From positions 1 to 64,000 of the forward strand of contig JAJJLU010003466.1 in the NCBI GenBank assembly GCA_023807065.1: 64,000 bases of DNA, in the 5' to 3' direction. Shown here one piece after another: positions 49,573 to 60,585 of the stretch (position 1 is its first letter; each line of letters opens with the position of its first letter). A program made the translations under genes and the position numbers. The DNA comes from Isotricha intestinalis. Taxonomy: Eukaryota; Ciliophora; Litostomatea; Vestibuliferida; Isotrichidae. Under the pieces are notes generated by a model. It did no database searches, was not told the DNA's origin, and worked only from the letters and a program-made list of their open reading frames with translations.

Positions 49573-51264
49573 ATGGAAAATAAAAGTAATTATATTGAAT
49601 TGAATGAAGATTTTATTACAAGATGTTTAAAATGTAATTTAATTTGTTCTATTAAGACAAAATATAAAGAAGGGGATTTATATATTATTTATGAATGTGA
49701 TAATCAACATTTTGGAGAAATATTATTTAAAGATTATTTAAATAAATTTAAAAAACATTCACTTTCAAATGAAAAATGTAAATGTGGGACAAGTCAAAAA
49801 GAAAAAAAAGAAAATTTTTTTTATTGTTCAAAATGTAATTTATTTGTTTGTGGTTTTTGCCAAAAAGAACATTCAAATGAAGAACATGATTTAATAAATT
49901 ATAAAAGATATGATTCATTATGTAAAGAACATTCAAATTTTTTTGATTCTTATTGTCTATCATGTAAAAAAAATCTTTGTGTTTTTTGTAATGAAGAACA
50001 CAAAAAACATAATATTATTAATTTAATTGGTATTTCAGAAGAATCAAGAGAAAATTTTATTAATGAAATAAAAGAATTAGAAATTATTGTTGGAAACTTA
50101 AATAATATAAAAAATAATTTAAGTAGGAAAATTGATCAAATAACTGAATTAAGTTTAATTGAAATTCAATATAGAAATTTAATATTTAATACTTATGAAT
50201 ATGAAAATAGTCAAAAAAATTTAAATTATTATGCTATTCAAAATTTTAAAAATTGCCAAATCACAAATTTAAACAAAATACAATATTATAATAAATTATA
50301 TGAAGAAGGAGATAATTATATTACTTTTTTAGATAATATGAAAAATATACAAGTCAATAATTTTAAAATAATAAATAAACAAAATTCTACTTTATATTAT
50401 AATATTGAACAATTAAAAGATGGAAGATTAGCTTCTTGTTCAAATAAAAAATCATTAACAATTTATAATAAAATAAATTTTGAACCTGAATTAATAATTG
50501 TAGATCATTTAAATTATATTATTTCTTTCACTCAATTAAATAATGGAAAAATTATTACTTGTTCAGGAGATAACACAATGAAATTAATTAATTTAATTGG
50601 AGAAAATAATTATTATATTGAACAAACATTAAAAGGTCATAAAAATGAAGTTTATAAAGTTATTGAAATAAGAGATAATGAATTAATTTCAAATTCAAAA
50701 GATAAAACAATGAAAGTATGGAAATTAAATAATGAAAATAAATTTATATGTATTAATAATATTAAGATTGAAAATTCAGGCAATTTATTAAAATTAAATG
50801 AAGAAGTATTTGTTAGTTTAGAAAATTCAATTAATAATTTAAAATTTTGGAATTCTCATTTTTTTACTGAAATAAAAACAATAAATAAAATAAATAATTC
50901 TTATAGTACTCAAAATTTATGTTTATTAGATGATGATATTTTAGGAGTTGGTGGAAATGAATATAATGGTATTTATATTATTAAAATATCAACTTATCAA
51001 TTAATCAAAAATATTATTGATCCTTTTGAGATTATTTCAATAAAAAAATATAAAGATTATTTTATATGTTCTGGTTATTATGAAGGAAGAAGTATTATGA
51101 AATATAAATATGAAAATGAAGAATTGGAAAAAATATATGAAATATATAATGCACATGAAAAACAAATTTTGTCTTGTGTTGTTTTAGATGATAATATTTT
51201 TGGTTCAGGTGAAATTATTGCTTCTTCTGGATATGATAATATAATTAAATTATGGGTAAATTAA
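49573..51264 (+). CDS. B-box zinc-finger and WD40-repeat protein
   Basis: The 563-residue protein has an N-terminal Cys-rich region (CLKCNLICSI...CKCGTSQ), then two B-box-like fingers at about 85-155 (FYCSKCNLFVCGFCQKEH and CLSCKKNLCVFCNEEHKKH). A helical linker follows. From about residue 260 there is a WD40-like propeller with blades such as GKIITCSGDNTMKLINL, NELISNSKDKTMKVWKL and IIASSGYDNIIKLWV. The pairing suggests a scaffold or ubiquitin-linked adaptor, but there is no RING, so ligase activity is not implied. A full-length decayed paralogue lies at 13570-15293. The next gene starts about 60 bp after the stop. Confidence 0.85.
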   Translation: MENKSNYIELNEDFITRCLKCNLICSIKTKYKEGDLYIIYECDNQHFGEILFKDYLNKFKKHSLSNEKCKCGTSQKEKKENFFYCSKCNLFVCGFCQKEHSNEEHDLINYKRYDSLCKEHSNFFDSYCLSCKKNLCVFCNEEHKKHNIINLIGISEESRENFINEIKELEIIVGNLNNIKNNLSRKIDQITELSLIEIQYRNLIFNTYEYENSQKNLNYYAIQNFKNCQITNLNKIQYYNKLYEEGDNYITFLDNMKNIQVNNFKIINKQNSTLYYNIEQLKDGRLASCSNKKSLTIYNKINFEPELIIVDHLNYIISFTQLNNGKIITCSGDNTMKLINLIGENNYYIEQTLKGHKNEVYKVIEIRDNELISNSKDKTMKVWKLNNENKFICINNIKIENSGNLLKLNEEVFVSLENSINNLKFWNSHFFTEIKTINKINNSYSTQNLCLLDDDILGVGGNEYNGIYIIKISTYQLIKNIIDPFEIISIKKYKDYFICSGYYEGRSIMKYKYENEELEKIYEIYNAHEKQILSCVVLDDNIFGSGEIIASSGYDNIIKLWVN

Positions 51265-51326
51265 ATAATATAAATATTTGTAATATATTTAATAAAATTT
51301 TTCTTTATATTTTTTTTATAAATTTA

Positions 51327-52613
51327 ATGAATATTAATAATGATATAATTAGACTAAAAAGAGAAATTAATGAAATAAAATATAGAAATAATCAATTACT
51401 TTCAAAAAATTATAAATCAAATTCAAAGACAAATGAATATCTAATAAGAAATGAAAATATAATGTTAAATCAAAATAATTTTTATTCACAAAATAATAAT
51501 AGAAATAATAAAAAAGTACAAAAAAAAAATAATTTAAAAATTAATTCTATTCTTCCTTTTAAAAAAGGATTATTTTCATATCAAAATCCATATAAAGAAT
51601 CGCCGATGAATAAAAAATTAAAAACATGTATGTCTTCTATTTCAATAATTCCTCCTCCTAATTTAAACTTTAATAGCAATTATAACAAATTAGGAAATTA
51701 TTTTAGTTCAACATTAAATTTAAATAAATATAAAATAAACATTAAAAAAGATAATATAAAATTAGATACAATATTAAACACAGATGAAAAGTCTAAATCT
51801 GATAATCAAAATTTAAAGACTCCAATGTCAAATAATTTAATTGATTTCACTTTTAATCAAAGTGAAAAAAAATTAAAAGAAAATAATGAAAATAAGAAAT
51901 TGATTTTAGAAGATGATAATTACAATAATAAAAAATTGTATGAAAAGGAAAATAGAAGAATGATAATTGAGTATATTAAAATTTTAATGAAAACAGAAAA
52001 TAAGGAGTTAAATAAAATAATAAAAGCAAATAAATTTTCAGAAAAATTATTAAACCAAAAAAAAATAAATAATGAAAAACCACAACAAAATAATTTATAT
52101 CCAAAAAATTCATCTATATCATTTATATCAGTTTCTGATGTTCAATCAATATTTCCTGAAATGAAAAATAAAAAGAATTCATATTTAACTTCTTATAATA
52201 ATTTCATAAACCAAATGAAAGATTATAAAATAGATAAAATTAAAATGTTAAAATATCTTTCAATTCCTAGAAAATTTAAATTATCTTTTAAAGATTATAA
52301 TTATGAATTTATATTTCTTTTAAGACCAAATAATTTATCTTTTTTAAAAGGAATTGAAAGCTATGTTTTTCAATGGTTAGATATTGAGAATAAAAGTTAT
52401 ATTGGAGGTTTTGATTTAATTAAGATTAATTCTTGTTATATTAAAAATGATAATCCTAATAAATTTATAATTGAAACTTTTGATTCTGAAAATAAAAGAT
52501 TATATGAATTTGATACAAATTCTTTTGAAATTTCTTCTTATTATGTTAAAAGTTTAAATTACTTAAATCAACTTGAAAAATGTAAAATTTACAATAACAA
52601 TTATTTTTCATAA
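51327..52613 (+). CDS. Asn/Lys-rich protein with a possible C-terminal PH-like domain
   Basis: The frame is open from 51252, where it would overlap the upstream gene and add the hydrophobic MGKLNNINICNIFNKIFLYI. I choose the ATG at 51327, which starts MNINNDIIRLKREINEIKY, a coiled-coil-like beginning, and leaves a 62-bp spacer, giving 428 residues. Most of the protein is Asn/Lys-rich and disordered. The last ~110 residues are less biased: FIFLLRPNNLSF, VFQWLDIENKSYIGG, IKINSC, FIIETFDSENKRLYEF, FEISSYYVKSLNYLNQL. This strand pattern with a closing helix suggests a PH-like domain, which would bind lipid or protein. That call is tentative. Confidence 0.65.
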   Translation: MNINNDIIRLKREINEIKYRNNQLLSKNYKSNSKTNEYLIRNENIMLNQNNFYSQNNNRNNKKVQKKNNLKINSILPFKKGLFSYQNPYKESPMNKKLKTCMSSISIIPPPNLNFNSNYNKLGNYFSSTLNLNKYKINIKKDNIKLDTILNTDEKSKSDNQNLKTPMSNNLIDFTFNQSEKKLKENNENKKLILEDDNYNNKKLYEKENRRMIIEYIKILMKTENKELNKIIKANKFSEKLLNQKKINNEKPQQNNLYPKNSSISFISVSDVQSIFPEMKNKKNSYLTSYNNFINQMKDYKIDKIKMLKYLSIPRKFKLSFKDYNYEFIFLLRPNNLSFLKGIESYVFQWLDIENKSYIGGFDLIKINSCYIKNDNPNKFIIETFDSENKRLYEFDTNSFEISSYYVKSLNYLNQLEKCKIYNNNYFS

Positions 52614-52801
52614 TATAATTTTGAATTAATATTGTTATAGATAAAATAATATATATTTTATTTCACATTTTTTTATATTTTTAAATAAACTTAATTTATC
52701 GTTAACTTTATGTTTTTTAAATTTCTAAATATTAAATAAATATTCAGCGTTTTTCCCCTACAAATTATATATAAAATAATAATAAATTTAATCAAATAAA
52801 A

Positions 52802-55132
52802 ATGTCATCCTCATCACCAAATCAAAGATCAAAATATACTAGAAATTTTCATATGAAAAAAATAATTACTACTCCACAAAGATTATTTGAAAATTCAACC
52901 TCATCAATTAATACTAATACTTCTTCAATTTCAGGGAAATCATATTTTAAAAATTCAAGTAAAGAATTAAACCATTATAATACTGAATATAAAATTAGAG
53001 ATCTTAAAAGAAAATCAAGTTGTGGATTCATAAAAAAAAATCTTTCTGATGAACAAATTATTTCTTTCTTATTCGAATATGAATATGAAAAAATTAAATG
53101 TAATATTTTAAAGTATTTAATTAACAAAGAAAAAATGGGTCAAATTGCATTAAATTGTTTTAGAAATATCCAAAATGAAATTGAGAAAATACCAAGTTTA
53201 AATAATTCTTCTTTAAATAATATTCTCAAGAAAAATTATGATAAATTTAGAGATAAATTATATTTCGAATCTAATATAATAAAAGAAACAGTGTTTTTAA
53301 AGTATTTTTCTGATTCAAATTCTAATTCTTTATTAAGAAAATTACCTATTTTAACTAATTATAAAAAACATTGTTATTTATGTTCTAACTCAGCTTTACA
53401 TAGATGTAAAAAAAATTTATATATAATACCAAATTCAAATTATATTATATGTAAATACTGTATAGAAATTTATCATAAAGAACAAATAGAATGTTATTGT
53501 GATTATGATAAAAATGTATTTATAACATATGAAAAGAATAATATTGATAATGAAGATATTAATTATTGCTTAATTACTTCTAAAGATGGAATTAAAAATG
53601 AAATGATTAAATGTGAAGGTTGTCTTGGAATTGTTGATTTAAATATGAAAAATGGGAAATTATATTGTGATAATTGTGATATTGAATATGATAATATTAA
53701 TGATGCTATTTTATATAATTCAGCTAATTTTGAAAAATTAAATTCAGAAATTACATATGCTTTAATTATGAAAGAAAAAGTTAATGATGATGAAAGTTTC
53801 GATAATCAATTTTGTGATTGTTATGGTAATTTATTTAAAGGAATTTTTAATGGAAAAGAAATTTTGGTATGTGAAAAATGTAATAAAGTTAAATTATATA
53901 AAAGATGTAAAAGTAATATAAAAAATGTTGGAAATAAAAATAAAGAAAAGGATAAATCAATAAAAAAATTAAATTTATTTTTTTCTCATGATAATTTAAA
54001 AGACGAAATAAATCAATATAAAAATATCCAAACACAACCTTTAAATGTGTATCGAAAAGTTTCAAATCAAAAAATGAATAATTATAAATATACAATTTCA
54101 AATAATTTAAATTCAAATGATGAATTTTTTAAAAAACCAAATAAAAATTTTACAAGAATTCATTATAAAAATAAAGAAATAAATGAAAAAGAAAAAGCAA
54201 TTCATCCTTTAAATAATTCAACAGTACAAAACAAATTTGAATTTTCTCCAATAAAAAAGAAAATTAATAAATATATAGAAGAAGAAAAAAAATATGAAAT
54301 ACCATCTAATTTAAATATGTCAGATTATAAAATAATAGATATAATAGGAAATGGTTCTTATTCTAATATATATTTAGTTGAAGAGATAAAAACAAAAACA
54401 AAATATGCCATTAAAAAAATAATAATAGATGGTGAAGAAGATTTACAAAAATTTAAAAATATAATTGAAATAAGACAAACTTTATACAATAAAAACATTG
54501 AAAATTTTATTCTTCCAATACATAAATATATAATAAAGAAAATAGATATTACATCATATAGTATTTATATTTTAATGCCTTTAGCAAATTATGATTGGAA
54601 TGAAAAAATAAAGAATAAATCAATAATATATGATGAAAAAACTTTAAGAAAAATATTATCATATTTAGTAAAAGGTTTTAGTTATATGCAAGAAAAAAAA
54701 ATAGCTCATAGAGATATTAAACCAGCAAATATATTAATATTAAATGATAAAGATTATTATATAGGAGATTTCGGAGAAAGTATAAATGTAAAAAGTGATT
54801 ATGGTACTTTTGATATTAGAGGAACTAAAAATTATATGAGTCCAATTTTAGAACAAAATGTTATTACAGGAATTAGAAAAATTAAACATAATGTATATAA
54901 AAGTGATGTTTATTCACTTGGATTATGTTTTGTTTATGCTATGACTAAGAAATTAGATTTATTTGATTCTATTAGGAAATCAAATAATGATGAAGATATT
55001 CGAAAAATTGTAATGGAAAATGTTATATATAAAAAAGGTTATAGCAAAGAATTCTATAATATTTTATTAAAAATGATTACCCCTGATGAAAAGGATAGAG
55101 TTGATTTTATTCAACTAAATAATTTAATATAA
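52802..55132 (+). CDS. Serine/threonine protein kinase with Cys-rich N-terminal region
   Basis: The 776-residue protein has its kinase domain at about 507-776. It shows the glycine loop IGNGSYSNIYLVEE, Lys538 (YAIKKIII), HRDIKPANIL with catalytic Asp638, DFGES with Asp656, GTKNYMSPIL in place of the usual APE, and KSDVYSLGLCF. All catalytic residues are present. The ~500 residues in front contain many paired cysteines (CYLCSNSALHRCKK, CKYCIEIYHKEQIECYC, CEGCLGIVDLN, CDNCDIEY, CEKCNKVK), suggesting several zinc-binding modules, followed by a Lys/Asn-rich linker. Kinase group is unclear. The N-terminal fingers may sense or recruit, which is inference. Confidence 0.88.
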   Translation: MSSSSPNQRSKYTRNFHMKKIITTPQRLFENSTSSINTNTSSISGKSYFKNSSKELNHYNTEYKIRDLKRKSSCGFIKKNLSDEQIISFLFEYEYEKIKCNILKYLINKEKMGQIALNCFRNIQNEIEKIPSLNNSSLNNILKKNYDKFRDKLYFESNIIKETVFLKYFSDSNSNSLLRKLPILTNYKKHCYLCSNSALHRCKKNLYIIPNSNYIICKYCIEIYHKEQIECYCDYDKNVFITYEKNNIDNEDINYCLITSKDGIKNEMIKCEGCLGIVDLNMKNGKLYCDNCDIEYDNINDAILYNSANFEKLNSEITYALIMKEKVNDDESFDNQFCDCYGNLFKGIFNGKEILVCEKCNKVKLYKRCKSNIKNVGNKNKEKDKSIKKLNLFFSHDNLKDEINQYKNIQTQPLNVYRKVSNQKMNNYKYTISNNLNSNDEFFKKPNKNFTRIHYKNKEINEKEKAIHPLNNSTVQNKFEFSPIKKKINKYIEEEKKYEIPSNLNMSDYKIIDIIGNGSYSNIYLVEEIKTKTKYAIKKIIIDGEEDLQKFKNIIEIRQTLYNKNIENFILPIHKYIIKKIDITSYSIYILMPLANYDWNEKIKNKSIIYDEKTLRKILSYLVKGFSYMQEKKIAHRDIKPANILILNDKDYYIGDFGESINVKSDYGTFDIRGTKNYMSPILEQNVITGIRKIKHNVYKSDVYSLGLCFVYAMTKKLDLFDSIRKSNNDEDIRKIVMENVIYKKGYSKEFYNILLKMITPDEKDRVDFIQLNNLI

Positions 55133-55290
55133 GTTATTTTGATATTTTTTTCCACTTTTGTATATATAATATTGAAATTAAATATCAAATTATCAAATTA
55201 ATGTTAATTGGAAAATATTATTATAATATTAAAAATTATATATTTAAAATAGTGAAACTATAATATATATTATTTATTTTTTGTTTTTTT

Positions 55291-58200
55291 TTACTCAAAA
55301 ATATCCCCTTCTAATTTTAGCGTTTCTTTATAAAAGTTTTCATCTTCAGATAAATATTGAATTGGAAAAATTCCAATAAAATTAAGAAAAGAGTTAAAAT
55401 CATTTTTTCCAGAATAAATAAAATATTCTATAACAAACATTAAAACAAAATTAATAATAAAAAAAACAGCTAAAATATAATTAAGTAGTGTTTTAAATTT
55501 TTTATATTTATCATCTCTAATTTCTTCAAAAAGAGAATAAGTTTTAGAATAAGCATTTAAGAAAAAAAAATTAATAAAAACTTCAATTTGCCCTAAAGCT
55601 CCACTATAATCATTAATTTGTTGTAAAGTTTTAATTCCTGAATTTATTTGTCCAAAATCGTCTAATATAGTATTTAATTCAATACCTAATTGAGTAATAG
55701 TTTGTTCTAAACCTTGTTTCATTATTCCAGACCAAAAAATATTACAATTATTTAAAATAATTTCATTATTAGAATATAATAAAGTACACATATCATTATA
55801 ATATAATTGGTATAATTGTCCATAAGGATTTTTATTTCCTTTAAATTCATTTCCAGATACTAAAGGCATTAAAATATTACCTATTTTATTTATATATAAT
55901 TCACTTGTTGATGGTATTAATAAAGAATAATGAGTTGAATTTAATAATGTAATGTCTGAATCACTTGAAGTATATGTTATTCCATTTAATGTTATTTTTT
56001 CTATTTCTCCATTTTTTAATTGATTTATATATTCATTTTTTTCTATTTCATAATTTTCATAATGTAATGTTTGATTTTTTAATAATGAAAATACTAAACT
56101 ACTATCATGAAATATCCCTATTATATTACTCATAATATTATCTGTTTTTAATAATTTATTTTTGTGCTGATTATATAATAATATTGCAAATAAATAATAT
56201 ATCATTGATAATACTAATGTTGAACCTAATTTTATTGAAAGTAATAATTTAAATATTTGAAAATATTTTCCCATTATATGAATTTTCTCATTTTTTTGTT
56301 GTTGAAGTTTTGATTGTTTTCCATGTATTTTTCTTCTGTTTTTTCTTTTTAAATTTTTATCTTTTGCTTTATCATTTTCATTCGTTAAACTTTCATTTTT
56401 TGTTGCATTTTTCATTAATTTTTTTTCTAAATTTTTTTCATTATTGAATGAATTTTCATTATTAACGTTATTTTCATTTGATTCATTTTTAAATTCACTT
56501 TGAATATCTTCTCCATTATCACTTCTTAATTTTTTTTTCAATTCTTCTAAATATTTAATATAATTATCAAAATTATTTGAATGAAACATAATTAATTTTT
56601 TCAGAAAATACATCTCAATTTGTTCAATTTTATGAAGCAAATATAATATAATAGTAAAAATTCCAAAAAAGCAAATAGCATTAATAATAAAATATATATA
56701 ATTATTTTTAAACCGACTTTTTTTTAAATTTTTAATTCTTTTTTCATTAGAAAAACCTGAAATTTCTTGATTAATAATATAATTAAAAGAACAATTAATA
56801 ATATTTTCTTCAAAAACTTCAAAAACAGTATCTTTTTCATCAAATAAATAAGTTTCAATATTACCTTTTAATCTAAGTCCATTAGAAAGAATAAAATTTA
56901 ACAAATTTGGAGTATCAATAGTAATATTAGATAAAACTTTAAGTGAATAAATATAAATTTGAAGATTTAAAGTAGTTGCTAAAATTTTTTTGTAATCTTG
57001 ATCATAATATGCAATATCTTCAGCAGTATCTTTTATCATATCTAAGCATTCACTAAATAAAGTAGAATAAATAATTGAACAATTTCCTCCTAAACAACCG
57101 CTTTCAGCTATTGCTCCATATTTTATAAATTTTAAATTTACTCCTGTTAAATAAACACAATTGATTACTAATTTAGATGAATTGAAAAAATAATTTTCTA
57201 TTAAATACGTATGAATATCTTTATATTTTGATATAAATGAGTAATTATTTAATATTATTAATAAAAGTGTTAATAATAAGTAAAATACACTTAATATTTT
57301 TAAATATGATACAAAAAATGGTTCATTTTTATCTAATATTCTACCTTTTAATTTATTGAAACTTGCACTATCAAGTGATGATTTAGTAAGAAAAGAATTT
57401 TGAGATATATGTTCTTGAATATTATCTCCATTTCCAATTTTATCATTTATATTATTATTATTTAAATCTTGTTTACTTTTATTTTCGTTGTTATTATTTT
57501 CATTATTATTTACTAATACTTTATTATCTGGAATTTGAATTTTAATTGCTCTATCTTTATTTTCTATATGATAAGGTATTTGAAATATATTTGAATCACT
57601 TGAAACTTTTGTTCCCATATTAGTAAGAGTATTACCAAATAAATTTGAATTATTTGTATTAAATTTTGTTATTGAACTTTTATAATTATTATTTTCACCA
57701 TTTCCCAAAATATCTTTTGTTAAATATAATCTATAATAAACATGTTTTCCATTTAAAAAAGATTTCATAACAATTTTATAAAAAATACTAAAGGAATGAT
57801 TTTGAAATTTTTCTCTTAAATTATCAATTAATTCATTATATTCTTTAACATTGCTTTCTTTTTCTCTTTTAGAATTTCTAGTTGTTGTTCTATTAATAGT
57901 ATCTCTAGTTATAGTAGTAACAGGATTTATATTTTCATCAGGAATTAATTGTCCATTTTGTTTAATTCTTTCTAATATAATATCTATATTAGATTCAATT
58001 TGAGAAAAATCATTAATATTTGGATATAATATTCCCTTTAAATCCATATCATTTTTAGATAAAATAAATTTTTGATCTATATATTTTATTTGTTTTAATA
58101 TTTCAGGAATTATTACTGCAATATGATGATTAATTATATTATTATTTAAACCAAAGGATATATTCCTATTAATTGAATTATATTCTCCATTTGCAAATGA

Positions 58201-60480
58201 TAAAGGATCACTCATTGCATTTATTCTAAAATTATTATCTAATATTATTAAAAATTGATTATCTTTTAATTTTTCAACTGAAGAAATATAAATAATACCA
58301 TAAGATAAATTAGGAACACATTTAACATAAATATTAATATTAAATAAACCATTAGTTTTTGATTTCAAAATAAAATTTTTCATTTTTTTGTTATATATAT
58401 AACTTAAATTTGAATATTTTAAAGCATCATTAACTAATTCTTTATGAAAAGAAGCAACACAATTAGGCATTAAATCATGATTAGTTAAATTTAATATTTC
58501 TTTAGGTAAATAATTAAATAAATTAGGAAAATTTGGAGTATGATAAATTACTCTTGCTTTTGAATTTGAGCCATCTAATAATATTATTGATGTTGTTTCC
58601 TTTGTAAAAAGAGAATGATAAATATTTTTCTTTTCACTTAATTTAGACATTTTTATTTGATTATATCTTTTTTCTTCTTTTTGTGCTAAATCTTCATCTT
58701 GAATTATTGTTTCTAAATATAACATATAATCTTTTTCATTTTCATCACTAAATGGATTTAAAGTAATTATTTTATTCCATAAATTTAATATTTCTTTTCT
58801 TAAAGATAATATTGATTCACCTATTCTTAAAAAATTTTTTGTTGATTTTGGTGATGTTGTTGTATTTTTTAATATATCAAAGTAATCTATTTGATTACAT
58901 GCTGCATCATATATTTTTAATTTAAATGAATCTATATATGAATTATATAATATTACACTTCCCATTTGAACATGTTTTATTGTTTCTTTATTATTTGAAT
59001 TTTTAGCAAATTTTCCTAATAAATAATCTTTTAAATCTTCCATTAAAACATATTTTAAATATGAAGATTTATGTCCTGATATTTTTATTTTTGAGCAATA
59101 ATAAATTGATAAATTTACATTCTTTAATCTATTTGATAAGAAATAACAAAATAAAAGTAAAATATCATCTTTTAATTCTGATTTATTTAAATAATAATCA
59201 TATATTAGATAGATAATATTATAAACTTGACATGCTTGATTTTCAGGACCTCCAAATTTCTGAATTATCATTTTATTACTTTCAAATTTTTCATATTTTT
59301 CATATAATTCAGGATTATTTTGAAAAAAATCTTTTAAACTTTGAAGTAATCCAGTTAATAAAGTTTTAGATTTCATAGAATTATCAGAAACAATTTTTAA
59401 CAATTGAAAAGTGAAAATTTCAATATCTTTAATATTACCAACTTCTAAAATATTAGCTTCTGTTAAAATATATTCAATTTTATATTCTCCAAGAAAATAT
59501 AATATTAAACAAATAATAACCCAACCAATTATAACAAATAATATTATATCTGTAATATCTAAATAATGTTTAAGAATTAAAATTATACTAAAATAACTGA
59601 CAAAAGCCCATCCAAAAACAGAAAATAAATTTAAAATATAATCATAATATAAAACATATTTATATGCATGAATCATTAATATAAAACCTAATGTTGATAT
59701 AATTACTCTATTTCCAATTTTATAAATGATTTTTTTATCATCAAAATAAAATTTACTTAAAAAGCCTATTACATAACTAATAATTGCAAGATTATTTGAA
59801 AAAATTTCATGATTTGAATTTATTCTTGTTTGATTACTTATTATTTTAATAGTTCCTATTCTATAATAATAAATTGAAAGTAATTCTGAATAGATTATAC
59901 AAAGTGATAAAAAAAGAATTGATGCTATTGCTATTATAATATGTAAAATATCACTCCAACATTTAACATTTAAAAAAATATGTTTATCATTTTCACATTT
60001 TAATGATACTAAAAAAATATTGATTAAAGGACATAAAAAAAAGTTTTGTAATATCAAATTTAATATATTTAAAGTTTTCAAAGGTCTATGCCTGACTTTA
60101 GTTTGTGAAAATATAATTAAATGAATTACTAATCCAAATAAAAGAAGACAAAATCCAACACAAACGCAAAATCCAATTATATAATGTTCTTTTTTTTTTA
60201 TTATATCTTGAATAAAAATAATTTCTTTTATATAATAAAAAAATTTAACTAATGAATCATTGTTTTTAGCTTCTTCTGCTATATTTATTAATGGAATCAT
60301 CATAAATTGAAAATAAAAGAAAAATTTAAGAAAATAAATAAATATTAAATCTTCACATTGAAATTTTAACATAGTTCGAAAAATATTAAAATAATTTACT
60401 AATTTATCTTGCGAATAAATTTCAATTTTTTGAAGTGAATCTCCTAAATCAATTATATCCATAATTTGGCTTTCAATCAT
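55291..60480 (-). CDS. Giant multi-pass membrane protein with a PAS-like domain
   Basis: The 1729-residue protein starts with about eight to ten membrane helices (residues 35-340, for example HYIIGFCVCVGFCLLLFGLV). A helical cytosolic region follows, then a PAS-like domain at about 627-760 (IILLDGSNSKARVIYHTPNF, LPKEILNLTNHDLMPNC). Two further blocks, each with two helices around an extracellular region, follow near 1050-1280 and 1405-1700 (YLKILSVFYLLLTLLLIIL; LLSIKLGSTLVLSMIYYLF). The architecture resembles large PAS/TmcB-type membrane proteins common in ciliates and some other protists. No kinase or cyclase domain is present, so any signal must pass to a partner. Ligand and partner are unknown. 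Confidence 0.75.
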   Translation of the reverse strand: MIESQIMDIIDLGDSLQKIEIYSQDKLVNYFNIFRTMLKFQCEDLIFIYFLKFFFYFQFMMIPLINIAEEAKNNDSLVKFFYYIKEIIFIQDIIKKKEHYIIGFCVCVGFCLLLFGLVIHLIIFSQTKVRHRPLKTLNILNLILQNFFLCPLINIFLVSLKCENDKHIFLNVKCWSDILHIIIAIASILFLSLCIIYSELLSIYYYRIGTIKIISNQTRINSNHEIFSNNLAIISYVIGFLSKFYFDDKKIIYKIGNRVIISTLGFILMIHAYKYVLYYDYILNLFSVFGWAFVSYFSIILILKHYLDITDIILFVIIGWVIICLILYFLGEYKIEYILTEANILEVGNIKDIEIFTFQLLKIVSDNSMKSKTLLTGLLQSLKDFFQNNPELYEKYEKFESNKMIIQKFGGPENQACQVYNIIYLIYDYYLNKSELKDDILLLFCYFLSNRLKNVNLSIYYCSKIKISGHKSSYLKYVLMEDLKDYLLGKFAKNSNNKETIKHVQMGSVILYNSYIDSFKLKIYDAACNQIDYFDILKNTTTSPKSTKNFLRIGESILSLRKEILNLWNKIITLNPFSDENEKDYMLYLETIIQDEDLAQKEEKRYNQIKMSKLSEKKNIYHSLFTKETTSIILLDGSNSKARVIYHTPNFPNLFNYLPKEILNLTNHDLMPNCVASFHKELVNDALKYSNLSYIYNKKMKNFILKSKTNGLFNINIYVKCVPNLSYGIIYISSVEKLKDNQFLIILDNNFRINAMSDPLSFANGEYNSINRNISFGLNNNIINHHIAVIIPEILKQIKYIDQKFILSKNDMDLKGILYPNINDFSQIESNIDIILERIKQNGQLIPDENINPVTTITRDTINRTTTRNSKREKESNVKEYNELIDNLREKFQNHSFSIFYKIVMKSFLNGKHVYYRLYLTKDILGNGENNNYKSSITKFNTNNSNLFGNTLTNMGTKVSSDSNIFQIPYHIENKDRAIKIQIPDNKVLVNNNENNNNENKSKQDLNNNNINDKIGNGDNIQEHISQNSFLTKSSLDSASFNKLKGRILDKNEPFFVSYLKILSVFYLLLTLLLIILNNYSFISKYKDIHTYLIENYFFNSSKLVINCVYLTGVNLKFIKYGAIAESGCLGGNCSIIYSTLFSECLDMIKDTAEDIAYYDQDYKKILATTLNLQIYIYSLKVLSNITIDTPNLLNFILSNGLRLKGNIETYLFDEKDTVFEVFEENIINCSFNYIINQEISGFSNEKRIKNLKKSRFKNNYIYFIINAICFFGIFTIILYLLHKIEQIEMYFLKKLIMFHSNNFDNYIKYLEELKKKLRSDNGEDIQSEFKNESNENNVNNENSFNNEKNLEKKLMKNATKNESLTNENDKAKDKNLKRKNRRKIHGKQSKLQQQKNEKIHIMGKYFQIFKLLLSIKLGSTLVLSMIYYLFAILLYNQHKNKLLKTDNIMSNIIGIFHDSSLVFSLLKNQTLHYENYEIEKNEYINQLKNGEIEKITLNGITYTSSDSDITLLNSTHYSLLIPSTSELYINKIGNILMPLVSGNEFKGNKNPYGQLYQLYYNDMCTLLYSNNEIILNNCNIFWSGIMKQGLEQTITQLGIELNTILDDFGQINSGIKTLQQINDYSGALGQIEVFINFFFLNAYSKTYSLFEEIRDDKYKKFKTLLNYILAVFFIINFVLMFVIEYFIYSGKNDFNSFLNFIGIFPIQYLSEDENFYKETLKLEGDIFE

Positions 60481-60585
60481 TTTTAAATTAATATTTTTTA
60501 TGATTTTTTATTGAAAATTACAAAATGTTTTAAAAACATATATATTTAAATTTAAAATTAAATAAAGCTTTAAAAAAATTAAAAA

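Noticed and set aside
51252..51326. Earlier ATG at 51252 as start of the PH-like gene
   Set aside because: It overlaps the upstream WD40 gene and encodes a non-conserved-looking hydrophobic run from spacer sequence; the ATG at 51327 fits better.
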